This document shows, one piece after another, positions 8,400 through 17,017 of a DNA stretch of 64,000 bases. Origin of the DNA: Roseovarius sp. (GTDB lineage Bacteria > Pseudomonadota > Alphaproteobacteria > Rhodobacterales > Rhodobacteraceae); NCBI GenBank assembly GCA_029212365.1, contig JARGOC010000004.1, positions 161,563 to 225,562 of the forward strand, given 5' to 3'. Below the pieces are notes generated by a model. That model worked only from the letters and a program-made list of their open reading frames with translations, searched no databases and was not told the DNA's origin. Position numbers and translations under genes: made by a program. Each line of letters starts with the position of its first letter. Positions within the stretch are counted from its first letter, which is position 1.

Positions 8400-9392
8400 A
8401 TGGCCGCAGTGACCACACAGCCCGAAAACAAGCAACCCACACGGTATGTGTTTGTGTTGCTTGATGATTTCACTCTTCTGTGTTTCTCGGCCGCTGTGGA
8501 ATGCCTGCGCATTGCCAACCGTATGGCCGAAGAAACCCTCTATGACTGGGTGCTGGCGGGCGAAGGTGGCGACACTGTGCGCTGCTCAGCGGGGGCCGCA
8601 TTTCATGTGGATATGGATCTGGAGGAATTGCGCCGCGATGATGTGTTGATGCTGTGCGGCGGTATTAACGTGCAAAGTGCCACCACCAAGAAAGTGCTCA
8701 ACTGGCTGCGCCGCGAGGCCCGCCGGGGCCTAAAGGTGGGCGGGCTGTGCACCGCCGCATATACTGTGGCGCGGGCCGGGCTTCTGGATGGCAAACGCGC
8801 CACGATCCACTGGGAAAATCAGGACAGCTTTCTGGAAGAATTTGACGAAATCGAGCTGACCAAATCCGTCTTTGTGATGGATGGCAACCGGATGACAACC
8901 GCCGGGGGCACCTCGTCGATTGACCTGATGTTGAAAATCATTGCCGATGACCATGGTGAGAAACTGGCCAATGCCGTCGCCGATCAGCTAATCTATTCCT
9001 CGATCCGCACCGATCAGGACACCCAGCGCCTGTCGGTGCCCACCCGTATCGGCGTGCGTCATCCCAAGCTGAGCCAGGTGATCCAGATGATGGAGGCCAA
9101 TATCGAAGAACCTATCAGCCCCTCGATCCTGGCCAAGGACGTGGGCATGTCGACCCGCCAGCTTGAGCGCCTGTTCCGGCGCTATCTGAACCGCTCGCCC
9201 AAGCGGTATTACATGGAGTTGCGTCTGCAAAAGGCCCGCAACCTGTTGATGCAAACCGATATGACCGTGATCAACGTGGCACTTGCCTGCGGCTTTGCCT
9301 CGCCGTCACATTTCTCAAAATGCTATCGTGGGCAATATAACATCACTCCCTACCGCGAACGTGGCGCCCAAGCGACACGGTTGTCGGTGTAA
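8400..9392 (+). CDS. GlxA-family (DJ-1/PfpI plus AraC) transcriptional regulator
   Basis: A 330-residue two-domain regulator: a DJ-1/PfpI-like class I glutamine-amidotransferase-type domain (about 15-190, with VGGLCTAAYTVARAGLL where the nucleophile elbow lies) followed by an AraC-type double helix-turn-helix (about 225-320: ILAKDVGMSTRQLERLFRRY and ALACGFASPSHFSKCYR). Relatives such as GbdR and CdhR activate glycine betaine, carnitine or arginine catabolism. No clear target sits beside it, since its only neighbour upstream is the divergent DAHP synthase. Given the betaine-type enzymes elsewhere in the window it may act on a distant regulon. The ligand cannot be deduced. Confidence 0.9.
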   Translation: MAAVTTQPENKQPTRYVFVLLDDFTLLCFSAAVECLRIANRMAEETLYDWVLAGEGGDTVRCSAGAAFHVDMDLEELRRDDVLMLCGGINVQSATTKKVLNWLRREARRGLKVGGLCTAAYTVARAGLLDGKRATIHWENQDSFLEEFDEIELTKSVFVMDGNRMTTAGGTSSIDLMLKIIADDHGEKLANAVADQLIYSSIRTDQDTQRLSVPTRIGVRHPKLSQVIQMMEANIEEPISPSILAKDVGMSTRQLERLFRRYLNRSPKRYYMELRLQKARNLLMQTDMTVINVALACGFASPSHFSKCYRGQYNITPYRERGAQATRLSV

Positions 9393-9469
9393 CACAAGCC
9401 TGGATTTACGCTTCACGCTGCGAAAGACAGACGCATCACGCCATGGCGCGAATGGCTGCTTTGAGCCCA

Positions 9470-9690
9470 AGGCTGACCTTACAAATGGAACACCCAGCCG
9501 GTTAACAGCCGCTTTCGCGGCCTGGCCATCGTCAGCCCCTCCCTTGGGCTGGCGATATGTCTGAGCTTGGCGCGTCTTTCGGCCTTATGGGTGTGTTTTG
9601 CTGGCATTAAGCACTCCGGAAATATCTGTCGGTTCGCCACCCCAGGGGCTGACGTTGACATTCTGTTGCCAGGTCAATGCAAATGACCGG
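9470..9690 (+). repeat. Dispersed structured intergenic repeat, copy A
   Basis: About 220 bp filling most of the gap between 9393 and 9732. Its reverse complement recurs at 24501-24727; over a central stretch of about 165 bp I count about 12 mismatches by hand. It contains several hairpins: GCCGC-TTTC-GCGGC type, ATCGTCAGCCC/GGGCTGGCGAT (9528-9556), and a weaker one in CGCCACCCC-AGGGGCTGACG. No open reading frame is conserved between the copies, so it looks like a non-coding structural repeat. Confidence 0.75.
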
Positions 9691-9732
9691 CCTGTCCGCA
9701 CAGCCGCCACGAGTTCTGGCAACATACATTCA

Positions 9733-10149
9733 TCAAAAGCTGCCGATCAGCTCATAGAAATCCGTGTTGAACTTAATGTTGATGGCCACCAGATTGTCAT
9801 CGCGCTGGTGCAACAGCACCACGACAAACACATAGCTTAGACCGCTCCAATAGGCGTACATTTCCTGTGACCAGCCATTTTCCATCTGATCCACGCGCAG
9901 CAGATCTACATGTTTGAAATCAAAGGGAAACAGGCTGCGCATACGTGCGTCCAGCGCAATAAGGTCGTCATCGCTCATCTCGTCCGAGCCACCAAAACGG
10001 CGCATAACGTCACCCACCTGGCGCGCCATCATCAGCTTGTCCAAGGTGCTGCGCATCTCGTCATAATCCCTAAACACCGGCTGTTCTTGTGCCGCTGCGA
10101 CAAGCGGAGCCAGCATCAATGCCAGCGATAAGGTCAAAATCCTGATCAT
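9733..10149 (-). CDS. Exported protein of unknown function, 138 residues
   Basis: A hypothetical protein with a clear signal peptide (MIRILTLSLALMLAPLVAAAQEQ), probably cleaved after AAA. I set the start at 10149 because the longer frame puts 12 polar residues before the signal sequence. The mature part is acidic and helical, with DEMSDDDLIALDARM and an aromatic, hydrophobic C-terminal section (YWSGLSYVFVVVLLHQRDDN). I recognise no domain. It stands alone between the repeat element and the liv transporter, convergent with the GlxA-type gene. It is probably periplasmic. Confidence 0.75.
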   Translation of the reverse strand: MIRILTLSLALMLAPLVAAAQEQPVFRDYDEMRSTLDKLMMARQVGDVMRRFGGSDEMSDDDLIALDARMRSLFPFDFKHVDLLRVDQMENGWSQEMYAYWSGLSYVFVVVLLHQRDDNLVAINIKFNTDFYELIGSF

Positions 10150-10493
10150 GTTCAAAAGTCCTGTTTTAAATTCTAATGCAGGCAAGATGACATGGCACAG
10201 CCCGTTGATCTAGGGGTGAAACCGGGAATGCGCCGTCATGCAAAGGAAAAAACCAGATGCTGTCATCCCCGACGCTTTGAATGACACGCCCGCAGCCGCG
10301 CGGCATATCCGGCCTTGCAAGCGTCTGCTCAACTCTCAATGCGCCGACGTCCTTGCCCTCCCTTGTCTTCCTTTGGGGCAGAGAAAGACCCCGAATACAT
10401 TTTGAACCGAATATAAAACCCACTTTTCTTTTCAACAGGGCAGGCTTAGGCTCTGGCCTCAAGACAAGAAACCGAAAAAAGGGAGATCGAAAA
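10150..10493. other. 344-bp intergenic region before the liv operon
   Basis: This region separates the divergent exported-protein gene and livK and must carry both promoters. I see AT-rich stretches near 10400-10435 (including TATAAA at 10412-10417) but no convincing -35 partner, and a good ribosome-binding site (GGGAG near 10481) for livK. No RNA gene or repeat was recognised. Confidence 0.4.
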
Positions 10494-11681
10494 ATGAAAA
10501 AAATTCTTTTGGCAACGGCCGCCACCGCATTGATGGCAGGATCGGCGTATGCAGATGGTCATGCCGTCAAAATCGGCATTATCCTGGGCTTCACCGGCCC
10601 GATTGAATCCATCACACCTGCCATGGGTGACGCCGCCGAACTGGCGATGAAAGAAGTCACAGACAGCGGCAAGCTGCTGGATGGCAAAGCGGTTGAACCC
10701 GTGCGCGCAGACAGCACATGCGTTGATGCCGGCGCGGCCACCACGGCCGCTGAACGTCTGATCACCTCGGATGGTATCAAAGGCATCATGGGCGCGGATT
10801 GCTCGGGCGTAACCGGTGCGATCTTGTCGAATGTGGCGGTTGCCAATGGCATGGTCATGGTGTCGCCCTCTGCCACCTCTCCCGGCCTGTCAGACACCGA
10901 AGATAACGGGCTCTTTTTCCGCACGGCCCCGTCGGATGCACGTCAGGGTCAGGTAATGACTGACGTTCTGATGGACGCAGGCATCAAGGAAGTCGCGCTG
11001 ACCTACACCAACAACGACTATGGCAAAGGCCTGGCTGATGCCTTTGCCGCCGCCTTTGGCGAAGCGGGGGGTACGATCACGATCAACGCCGCCCACGAAG
11101 ATGGCAAAGCCGACTATTCCGCCGAAGTGGCCGCACTGGCCGCCGCCGGTGGCGAGCGTCTGGTTGTCGCAGGCTATGTGGATCAGGGTGGCTCGGGCAT
11201 CGTGCGCGCCTCTCTTGATTCCGGTGCGTTTGACAGCTTTCACTTCCCCGATGGCATGATCGGCACCAAGCTGGAAGAAAACTTCGGCTCGGAAATTGAC
11301 GGATCAACCGGGCAGCACCCGGGCACCGACAGCCCCGGCGTTACCAAGTTTGGCGACATGGTTGGCGGTGCGTTTGATCCCACCTCGCCCTTCGCCCCCG
11401 AAAGCTATGATGCGGCGGCGCTAATCATGTTGGCAATGCAGGCCGCAGGATCAACCGATCCGGCAATGTACAAAGACCATGTAATGAACGTGGCCAACGC
11501 CCCGGGCGAGCAGATCTTCCCCGGTGAATTGGGCAAAGCGCTGGACATCATCGCCGGTGGTGGTGAGGTGGATTATGTGGGTGCCTCAGCGGTTGAGCTG
11601 ATCGGACCGGGCGAATCTGCCGGCAACTACCGCGAAATCGTTTTCGAAGGCGGTAAGATCACCACAGCCAAATATCGCTGA
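10494..11681 (+). CDS. Branched-chain amino acid-type ABC transporter, periplasmic binding protein
   Basis: A 395-residue type I periplasmic binding protein of the LivK/HAAT family. The start is the ATG at 10494 (GGGAG upstream), giving the signal peptide MKKILLATAATALMAGSAYA and then the mature start DGHAVKIGI. Typical features are IILGFTGPIESITPAMGDAAELA, the Ser/Thr-rich binding stretch VMVSPSATSPGLSD and TYTNNDYGKGLADAF. It delivers its ligand to LivH/LivM. HAAT proteins bind leucine and relatives but also urea, amides or aromatic acids, so the substrate is open. It is the first gene of the operon that runs to 16946. Confidence 0.93.
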   Translation: MKKILLATAATALMAGSAYADGHAVKIGIILGFTGPIESITPAMGDAAELAMKEVTDSGKLLDGKAVEPVRADSTCVDAGAATTAAERLITSDGIKGIMGADCSGVTGAILSNVAVANGMVMVSPSATSPGLSDTEDNGLFFRTAPSDARQGQVMTDVLMDAGIKEVALTYTNNDYGKGLADAFAAAFGEAGGTITINAAHEDGKADYSAEVAALAAAGGERLVVAGYVDQGGSGIVRASLDSGAFDSFHFPDGMIGTKLEENFGSEIDGSTGQHPGTDSPGVTKFGDMVGGAFDPTSPFAPESYDAAALIMLAMQAAGSTDPAMYKDHVMNVANAPGEQIFPGELGKALDIIAGGGEVDYVGASAVELIGPGESAGNYREIVFEGGKITTAKYR

Positions 11682-11769
11682 TCCGCGGTTGATCTGAAAA
11701 TTGAGCAGTCCGGGGGATCCCCTCGGGCTGTTCCAACAAAAACGGCCGAAATGGCCAGGGGGACATCGC

Positions 11770-12552
11770 ATGATCGTCATTGACGACGTTCACAAACACT
11801 TCGGCGGTTTTCACGCCGTGGATGGGGCCAGCATGGAGATTGCGCAAGGCTCTATCACTGGGTTGATCGGGCCGAATGGCGCGGGTAAAACCACTCTTTT
11901 CAATGTGATAGCGGGCGTTCTTCCACCTACCTCAGGCCGTATCACCATGGCCGGAGAAGACATCACCGGCCTGCCACCACATGAGCTTTTTCACAAAGGC
12001 TTGCTACGCACCTTTCAGATTGCTCATGAGTTTTCCTCAATGAGCTGCCGCGAGAACCTGATGATGGTGCCCGGTGGCCAATCTGGCGAGGCCCTGTGGA
12101 ACACATGGTTTGGCCGCAAGCGCATCGCCGATGAGGAACGCGCCCTGCGCGCCAAAGCCGATGAGGTGCTGGAATTCCTGACAATCGAGCATCTGGCCGA
12201 TCATTCTGCGGGCCAGGTTTCAGGTGGGCAGAAAAAGCTGCTTGAACTGGGGCGCACCATGATGGTGGACGCGCGCATCGTGTTTCTGGATGAGGTGGGT
12301 GCCGGCGTAAACCGCACCCTTCTGAACACCATTGGTGACGCAATTCTGCAACTGAATGCTGAGCGCAATTACACCTTTGTGGTGATCGAACATGACATGG
12401 ATTTCATCGGCCGCATCTGTGACCCGGTGATCTGCATGGCCGAGGGCCGCGTGTTGGCGCAAGGCACATTGGAAGAAATCAAAGCCAACGAGCAGGTCAT
12501 CGAGGCCTATCTGGGCACCGGCCTGAAAAACAAAGCACAGGTGGGCGGATGA
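11770..12552 (+). CDS. livG: Branched-chain amino acid-type ABC transporter ATP-binding protein LivG
   Basis: A 260-residue ABC ATPase. Walker A is GPNGAGKTTLFNVIAG, the signature is SGGQKKLLELGRTMM and Walker B is IVFLDEVGAGVN. The glutamate after Walker B is present, but the usual DEP is DEV. The ATG at 11770 with AGGGGGA upstream is chosen over the longer frame, which adds an unlikely N-terminal tail. LivG pairs with LivF to drive uptake through LivH/LivM at the inner membrane. Its stop overlaps the start of the next gene by 4 bp. Confidence 0.93.
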   Translation: MIVIDDVHKHFGGFHAVDGASMEIAQGSITGLIGPNGAGKTTLFNVIAGVLPPTSGRITMAGEDITGLPPHELFHKGLLRTFQIAHEFSSMSCRENLMMVPGGQSGEALWNTWFGRKRIADEERALRAKADEVLEFLTIEHLADHSAGQVSGGQKKLLELGRTMMVDARIVFLDEVGAGVNRTLLNTIGDAILQLNAERNYTFVVIEHDMDFIGRICDPVICMAEGRVLAQGTLEEIKANEQVIEAYLGTGLKNKAQVGG

Positions 12553-13079
12553 TGCGCGCGCTCCTTTGCCTTTGCCTTGGCATTGCTCTGATGGCGCTGC
12601 CTGGCGTCGCCCAGACTGAAAATGCGTGTTATCAGCTTGGTCCCGACACCTTGTTTTGCGGCAAAGATCAGGGCTGGAAACCACTGGAGGCACAGCCCGT
12701 GCCCGGCACAACCAGCTTTCAAAATCGTGCGTTTTTGTTTGCTGTTTCCATTCAGGCCGACCATGGCCAATCGGTGACGCCGCACCTGTATGATCGGGTG
12801 ATTGAGGGCATATTGAGTGAAATGGACCGCCGGGTTGATGCGCCTGCGGGCACGCACCGGATTGAAACGATTGACGTGATCAACAAAGAAAACACTCAGG
12901 GACGGCGGGTTTTGGTGATCTCGGTCGATGGCGAAACGGTGCTGAGCTATATGCTGGATGTCTATCTATCAAATTCCAATGCCTGGACCATGCAAACCGC
13001 ACATGCCGGCCCGATCCCCCCTGCCCAATTGGCAAAGGTGCATGCCTTGGTGATGGAGGAGCTGACCCTTGATCCGTAA
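12549..13079 (+). CDS. Exported protein of unknown function inside the liv operon, 176 residues
   Basis: It begins with a signal peptide (MMRALLCLCLGIALMALPGVAQT) and overlaps the livG stop codon by 4 bp, so it is translated with livG. The mature part has two cysteines close to the N-terminus (ENACYQLGPDTLFCGKD) that could form a disulfide, followed by a mixed domain ending in a helix (AQLAKVHALVMEELTLDP). I do not recognise the family. It is one of three small exported proteins in this operon, which suggests a periplasmic accessory role in uptake, but nothing in the sequence proves that. Confidence 0.7.
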   Translation: MMRALLCLCLGIALMALPGVAQTENACYQLGPDTLFCGKDQGWKPLEAQPVPGTTSFQNRAFLFAVSIQADHGQSVTPHLYDRVIEGILSEMDRRVDAPAGTHRIETIDVINKENTQGRRVLVISVDGETVLSYMLDVYLSNSNAWTMQTAHAGPIPPAQLAKVHALVMEELTLDP

Positions 13080-13124
13080 CCTGATCCAAATGAGTGGCTG
13101 CGCCACGCTGGGGTGTTTGGATAA

Positions 13125-13171
13125 GGGGCGCTGCCCCTCAAACTCCCCGGGATATTTTTGGCAAAAAGAAG
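13125..13171 (+). repeat. GGGGCGCTGCCCC / CCCCGGGATATTT repeat element
   Basis: A self-complementary GGGGCGCTGCCCC is followed after a short spacer by CCCCGGGATATTTTTGGC and an AAGAAG tail, just before the livF ribosome site. The same composite lies, in opposite orientation, at 63759-63806, with partial copies at 57028-57062 and 63716-63741. The sequence is familiar from intergenic regions of Rhodobacteraceae. Confidence 0.7.
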
Positions 13172-13180
13172 GGCAAAGAA

Positions 13181-13894
13181 ATGTCTGAGCTTTTTTTGAT
13201 TGGTGACACCATGACCGGCGGTTATGGCAAGGGCCCCGATATCCTGCATGAGTGTACGATTGCAGTGGAAAAGGGTGAGATTGCCGTGATCGTCGGGCCC
13301 AATGGTGCAGGCAAATCTACGGCCATGCGCGCCATTTTCGGGATGTTGGATGTGCGCCAGGGCGCTGTGCGGCTGAATGGCGAGGATATCACCCACCTCA
13401 GCCCCCAGGACCGCGTGACCAAGGGCATGGGGTTTGTGCCTCAGACACAGAACATTTTTACCTCCATGACGGTTGAGGAAAACCTTGAGATGGGCGCCTT
13501 TATCCGCACCGACCCGATTGATGAGACCATGGAACAGGTGTTTGAGCTGTTTCCCATTCTGAAGGACAAGCGCGCGCAGGCCGCAGGTGAGTTGTCAGGG
13601 GGGCAACGCCAACAGGTGGCGGTGGGCCGCGCACTGATGACCAAGCCATCGGTGCTGATGTTGGATGAACCAACCGCCGGTGTCAGCCCTATCGTAATGG
13701 ACGAATTGTTTGACCGGATTATTGAGGTGGCCCGCACTGGCATTTCCATTCTGATGGTCGAACAAAATGCACGCCAAGCGCTGGAGATCGCCGATAAGGG
13801 CTATGTGTTGGTGCAGGGACGAAACAGGCATACGGGCACCGGCAAAGAGCTGCTGGCCAACCCGGATGTGCGGCGCAGTTTTTTGGGAGGATGA
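13181..13894 (+). CDS. livF: Branched-chain amino acid-type ABC transporter ATP-binding protein LivF
   Basis: A 237-residue ABC ATPase: Walker A GPNGAGKSTAMRAIFG, signature LSGGQRQQVAVGRALM, Walker B VLMLDEPTAGVSP, and the H-loop position reads MVEQNARQAL, as in other LivF proteins that have Gln there. The ATG at 13181 is chosen because homologues begin about here and the upstream part of the frame is the repeat element. Its C-terminal end overlaps or touches the next small gene. It is the second ATPase of the transporter, with LivG. Confidence 0.93.
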   Translation: MSELFLIGDTMTGGYGKGPDILHECTIAVEKGEIAVIVGPNGAGKSTAMRAIFGMLDVRQGAVRLNGEDITHLSPQDRVTKGMGFVPQTQNIFTSMTVEENLEMGAFIRTDPIDETMEQVFELFPILKDKRAQAAGELSGGQRQQVAVGRALMTKPSVLMLDEPTAGVSPIVMDELFDRIIEVARTGISILMVEQNARQALEIADKGYVLVQGRNRHTGTGKELLANPDVRRSFLGG

Positions 13895-13896
13895 GG

Positions 13897-14235
13897 ATGA
13901 TCCGATATCTGAGCGGCCCTTTGGCCATCTGCCTCGCAAGCCCCCTTTGGGCGTTTTCCTGCGGGTTTGAGACCGAATGTATCGAAGCCGAAGCCTGCGC
14001 CAAAACAGATTTTCTGCTGGAGGTGTTGATCGAGGATCAGATCATCTCAACCGAATTTGGCGATCTGACCATTGTGGCGGTGAAAGAACGCGAGGCGCTG
14101 ATCACATTGTTTGCCACTGGTGACGGCGCGGAATATCTGATGTCAGTCACCCCCAAAGCGGCGCGGCTGAGTTCACAGATGAACGCCGGCCCGGTGAGTG
14201 TGAGCTATCTCGGGCTATGTGAGGGGGCGTTTTGA
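13897..14235 (+). CDS. Small exported protein inside the liv operon, 112 residues
   Basis: Signal peptide MIRYLSGPLAICLASPLWAFS, then a cysteine-rich start of the mature protein (CGFETECIEAEACAKTDF). GGATGAGG just upstream suits the ATG at 13897; an ATG at 13891 overlapping the livF stop (ATGA) is the alternative. The rest is a short beta-rich domain (TIVAVKEREALITLFATGDG) ending in a late cysteine (GLCEGAF). I recognise no family. It is co-transcribed with livF and livH and probably periplasmic. Confidence 0.65.
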   Translation: MIRYLSGPLAICLASPLWAFSCGFETECIEAEACAKTDFLLEVLIEDQIISTEFGDLTIVAVKEREALITLFATGDGAEYLMSVTPKAARLSSQMNAGPVSVSYLGLCEGAF

Positions 14236-14239
14236 GATC

Positions 14240-14635
14240 ATGAAACTGAACCTAGGATTTTCATTTCATATTATAGCACTGACCTGCCTCGCGTCTCCAT
14301 CACTTGCGTTTATCGACATTACGAAGCGGTGCTTCACTGAAGATCAGGATGTGACAATCCATCACGACGGTGCTGATTTAGCACTCCCCGCTAGGAACGA
14401 AGTTTTATTAACGTATTATCATGTTGGACGCGAAAACTGTATGCCTGTCCACATCCGGATACTTAGCAATGTCCATCTGAAGGCTTGCAATAGGGTGTGG
14501 CCCAGTGAAGAAACTGCTCCAACAACGGACATGTTCACCCAGCAAGAAAAGAGCGCTGTTTGGACGCATTACCGTGATCGACGTACCTCAATCGAAATCG
14601 CGCTCAATTGCGGCAATGAGAGTGGATTATACTAA
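14240..14635 (+). CDS. Exported protein of unknown function before livH, 131 residues
   Basis: A signal peptide (MKLNLGFSFHIIALTCLASPSLAF) and four later cysteines (KRCFTED, RENCMPV, LKACNRV, LNCGNE) suggest a secreted, disulfide-bonded protein. The ATG at 14240 is chosen; an in-frame GTG lies at 14219. Its stop shares a base with the livH start (TAATG), so translation is coupled. Codon use and base composition look more AT-rich than the flanking liv genes (for example TTATTAACGTATTATCAT), which hints at later insertion. Function unknown. Confidence 0.6.
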   Translation: MKLNLGFSFHIIALTCLASPSLAFIDITKRCFTEDQDVTIHHDGADLALPARNEVLLTYYHVGRENCMPVHIRILSNVHLKACNRVWPSEETAPTTDMFTQQEKSAVWTHYRDRRTSIEIALNCGNESGLY

Positions 14636-15645
14636 TGGATTTCCTCAACGCCATTGTCGCGCTTTCCAATTTCGTTCTGATCCCGGCCATGGCCTATGGC
14701 AGCCAGCTGGCACTTGGCGCGCTGGGGGTCACGCTGATCTATGGCATCCTCAGGTTCTCTAACTTTGCCCATGGTGATACGATGGCCTTTGGCACCATGG
14801 CGACAATCCTGTTCACCTGGTGGTTCCAGTCGATGGGCCTGCATCTTGGCCCGCTGCCCACCGCCCTTATCGCCCTGCCCTTTGGCATAATGGTGACCAT
14901 GGTGCTGGTGTTGTTCACGGATAGGGTGGTCTACCGGTTTTATCGCGTGCAAAAGGCCAAGCCGGTGATCCTGGTGATCGTCTCGATTGGGGTGATGTTC
15001 ATCATGAACGGGTTTGTCCGCTTTATCATCGGCCCCGGCGATCAGCGCTTTGCCGATGGCGAGCGGTTTATCATTTCTGCCCGTAATTTCAAGGAGCTGA
15101 CCGGCCTGCGCGAGGGGCTGGCGATCAAAACCACCCAAGGCATCACCGTGGTGACGGCCGTGATTGTAGTGATCGCGCTGTTTTGGTTTCTCAACCGCTC
15201 CCGCACCGGCAAAAGCATGCGTGCTTACTCGGACAACGAGGATCTTGCCCTGCTGTCTGGCATTAATCCTGACCGCGTTGTTATGGTGACTTGGCTGCTT
15301 GTGGCAGCCCTCGCCACAATCGCGGGCGTGCTGTATGGGCTGGATAAATCGTTCAAACCGTTCACCTATTTTCAACTGCTGTTGCCCATCTTTGCCAGCG
15401 CCATTGTTGGCGGCCTTGGCAACCCTTTGGGGGCCATCGCGGGTGGGTTCATCATCGCATTTTCCGAAGTGTTCATCACCTACGCCTGGAAAAAGGTGCT
15501 GGGGTATATTCTGCCCGAAAGCCTTGAACCATCCAGCCTCGTGCAATTTCTCAGCACCGACTACAAATTTGCCGTCAGCTTTGTGATTTTGCTGATCGTG
15601 CTATTGTTTCGGCCCACGGGCCTGTTCCGGGGGAAATCGGTATGA
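14635..15645 (+). CDS. livH: Branched-chain amino acid-type ABC transporter permease LivH
   Basis: A 336-residue inner-membrane permease with about eight hydrophobic segments. Family marks are the N-terminal SQLALGALGVTLIYGILRFSNFAHGD and the C-terminal loop SIFASAIVGGLGNPLGAIAGG-like stretch (IFASAIVGGLGNPLGA), the contact region for the ATPases. The insert around 130-165 (GPGDQRFADGERFIIS) is hydrophilic. The gene overlaps livM by 4 bp (ATGA). Together with livM it forms the membrane channel. Confidence 0.93.
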   Translation: MDFLNAIVALSNFVLIPAMAYGSQLALGALGVTLIYGILRFSNFAHGDTMAFGTMATILFTWWFQSMGLHLGPLPTALIALPFGIMVTMVLVLFTDRVVYRFYRVQKAKPVILVIVSIGVMFIMNGFVRFIIGPGDQRFADGERFIISARNFKELTGLREGLAIKTTQGITVVTAVIVVIALFWFLNRSRTGKSMRAYSDNEDLALLSGINPDRVVMVTWLLVAALATIAGVLYGLDKSFKPFTYFQLLLPIFASAIVGGLGNPLGAIAGGFIIAFSEVFITYAWKKVLGYILPESLEPSSLVQFLSTDYKFAVSFVILLIVLLFRPTGLFRGKSV

Positions 15646-16946
15646 GCCCAGCCATGAAAAACACGAGCCTGTTTGCGCTGGTCGCCCTGATGATTGTGAT
15701 CACGGGATTTGCGCAAAGCTGGAACACAGCAATTCTGATCCTGAACATGGGGCTGATTTCGGCCATCATGGCATTGGGGGTGAACCTGCAATGGGGCTTT
15801 GCCGGGCTGTTTAATGTGGGTGTCATGGGCTTTGTTGCCCTTGGCGGGTTGGCCACTGTGCTGGTTTCCATGCCGCCCACACCCGAGGCCTGGTCTGCGG
15901 GTGGTCTGCAAGTAATTGCCGGGCTGCTGTGCGGAGTGGCGGTCATTGTGATCACTGCCATGGTTCTGAAACGCATGAAAAAATCACACCTGCGCACCCT
16001 GTTGGTGCTGACCATTCTGATCGTCGGTTTCTTGGTCTATCGCGCGGTGTTTGATGGCGGTGTTGCGGCGGTTGAGGCGGTTGATCCGGCCTCTACCGGG
16101 TATCTCGGCGGGCTTGGATTGCCGATCCTGTTTGCCTGGCCTATGGGCGGCGTTCTGGCGGCGGGGGCGGCCTGGATCATTGGCAAAACGGCCCTTGGGC
16201 TGCGCTCGGATTATCTGGCGATTGCCACGCTGGGCATTGCAGAAATCATCCTTGCCGTGATGAAAAACGAAGACTGGCTGGCGCGCGGTGTGAAAAACGT
16301 CAGCGGTTTGCCCAGACCTGTGCCTTACGAGATTGATCTGCAAAAGGATGCCGGCTTTGTGGAACAGGCGGCATCGCTGGGTCTTGATCCTGTGACGGCC
16401 TCGGGGCTCTATATCAAGCTCAGCTACTCACTGTTGTTTGCCGGTGTTTTGATCCTCATTCTGGTGATGGCGCAACTGGCGTTGAATTCGCCCTGGGGGC
16501 GGATGATGCGCGCCATTCGTGACAATGAGGTCGCCGCCGAGGCAATGGGCAAAGACGTCACCCGCCGCCATTTGCAAGTCTTTATCCTCGGCTCGGCTGT
16601 CTGTGGCATTGCCGGTGCGATGATGACCACGCTGGATGGCCAGCTGATCCCGACATCTTACCAGCCGCTGCGCTTTACCTTCCTTGTCTGGGTGATGGTG
16701 ATTGTGGGCGGCTCGGGCAACAATTTTGGCGCTGTTCTGGGCGGGTTTTTGATCTGGTTCTTCTGGGTTCAGGTCGAGCCGATTGGCCTGTGGCTGATGC
16801 AGGTGATCACCTCGCCCCTTGCGGAAGGGTCCGCCCTAAAGGAACACCTGATTGAAAGCGCCGCACACATGCGCCTGCTGACCATGGGTCTGCTGTTGTT
16901 GCTGGTCCTCAGGTTCAGCCCTCGTGGGTTAATTCCTGAGCGATGA
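15642..16946 (+). CDS. livM: Branched-chain amino acid-type ABC transporter permease LivM
   Basis: A 434-residue permease, longer than many LivM proteins because of an inserted loop (about 100-150: KRMKKSHLRTLLVLTILIVGFLVYRAVFDGG is mostly a further membrane stretch) and a soluble segment near 210-240. Typical LivM motifs are LGLRSDYLAIATLGIAEI, WGRMMRAIRDNEVAAEAMGKD and VMVIVGGSGNNFGAVLGG. It is the last gene of the operon; a palindromic sequence follows at 16955. Confidence 0.92.
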   Translation: MSPAMKNTSLFALVALMIVITGFAQSWNTAILILNMGLISAIMALGVNLQWGFAGLFNVGVMGFVALGGLATVLVSMPPTPEAWSAGGLQVIAGLLCGVAVIVITAMVLKRMKKSHLRTLLVLTILIVGFLVYRAVFDGGVAAVEAVDPASTGYLGGLGLPILFAWPMGGVLAAGAAWIIGKTALGLRSDYLAIATLGIAEIILAVMKNEDWLARGVKNVSGLPRPVPYEIDLQKDAGFVEQAASLGLDPVTASGLYIKLSYSLLFAGVLILILVMAQLALNSPWGRMMRAIRDNEVAAEAMGKDVTRRHLQVFILGSAVCGIAGAMMTTLDGQLIPTSYQPLRFTFLVWVMVIVGGSGNNFGAVLGGFLIWFFWVQVEPIGLWLMQVITSPLAEGSALKEHLIESAAHMRLLTMGLLLLLVLRFSPRGLIPER

Positions 16947-16954
16947 ACACAGTC

Positions 16955-16972
16955 GGCTTTGAGCCCAAAGCC
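16955..16972. terminator. Palindrome after livM
   Basis: GGCTTT-GAGCCC-AAAGCC is a perfect 6-bp inverted repeat 8 bp after the livM stop codon. No T-run follows, so it is a weak terminator candidate. The bases GCTTTGAGCCCAA also occur at the edge of repeat copy A near 9460, so it may instead be a relic of that family. Confidence 0.35.
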
Positions 16973-17017
16973 ACCGAGTTAATTGACGGCTCGTGAGCTA
17001 AAAGTTAGATCATAGGC

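Noticed and set aside
9479..9661. 60-codon frame within repeat copy A
   Set aside because: The frame is not kept in copy B, so the repeat is treated as non-coding.
14632..15546. 304-codon open frame on the minus strand
   Set aside because: Antisense to livH; its His/Gln/Asp-rich translation is typical of a shadow frame of a membrane protein.
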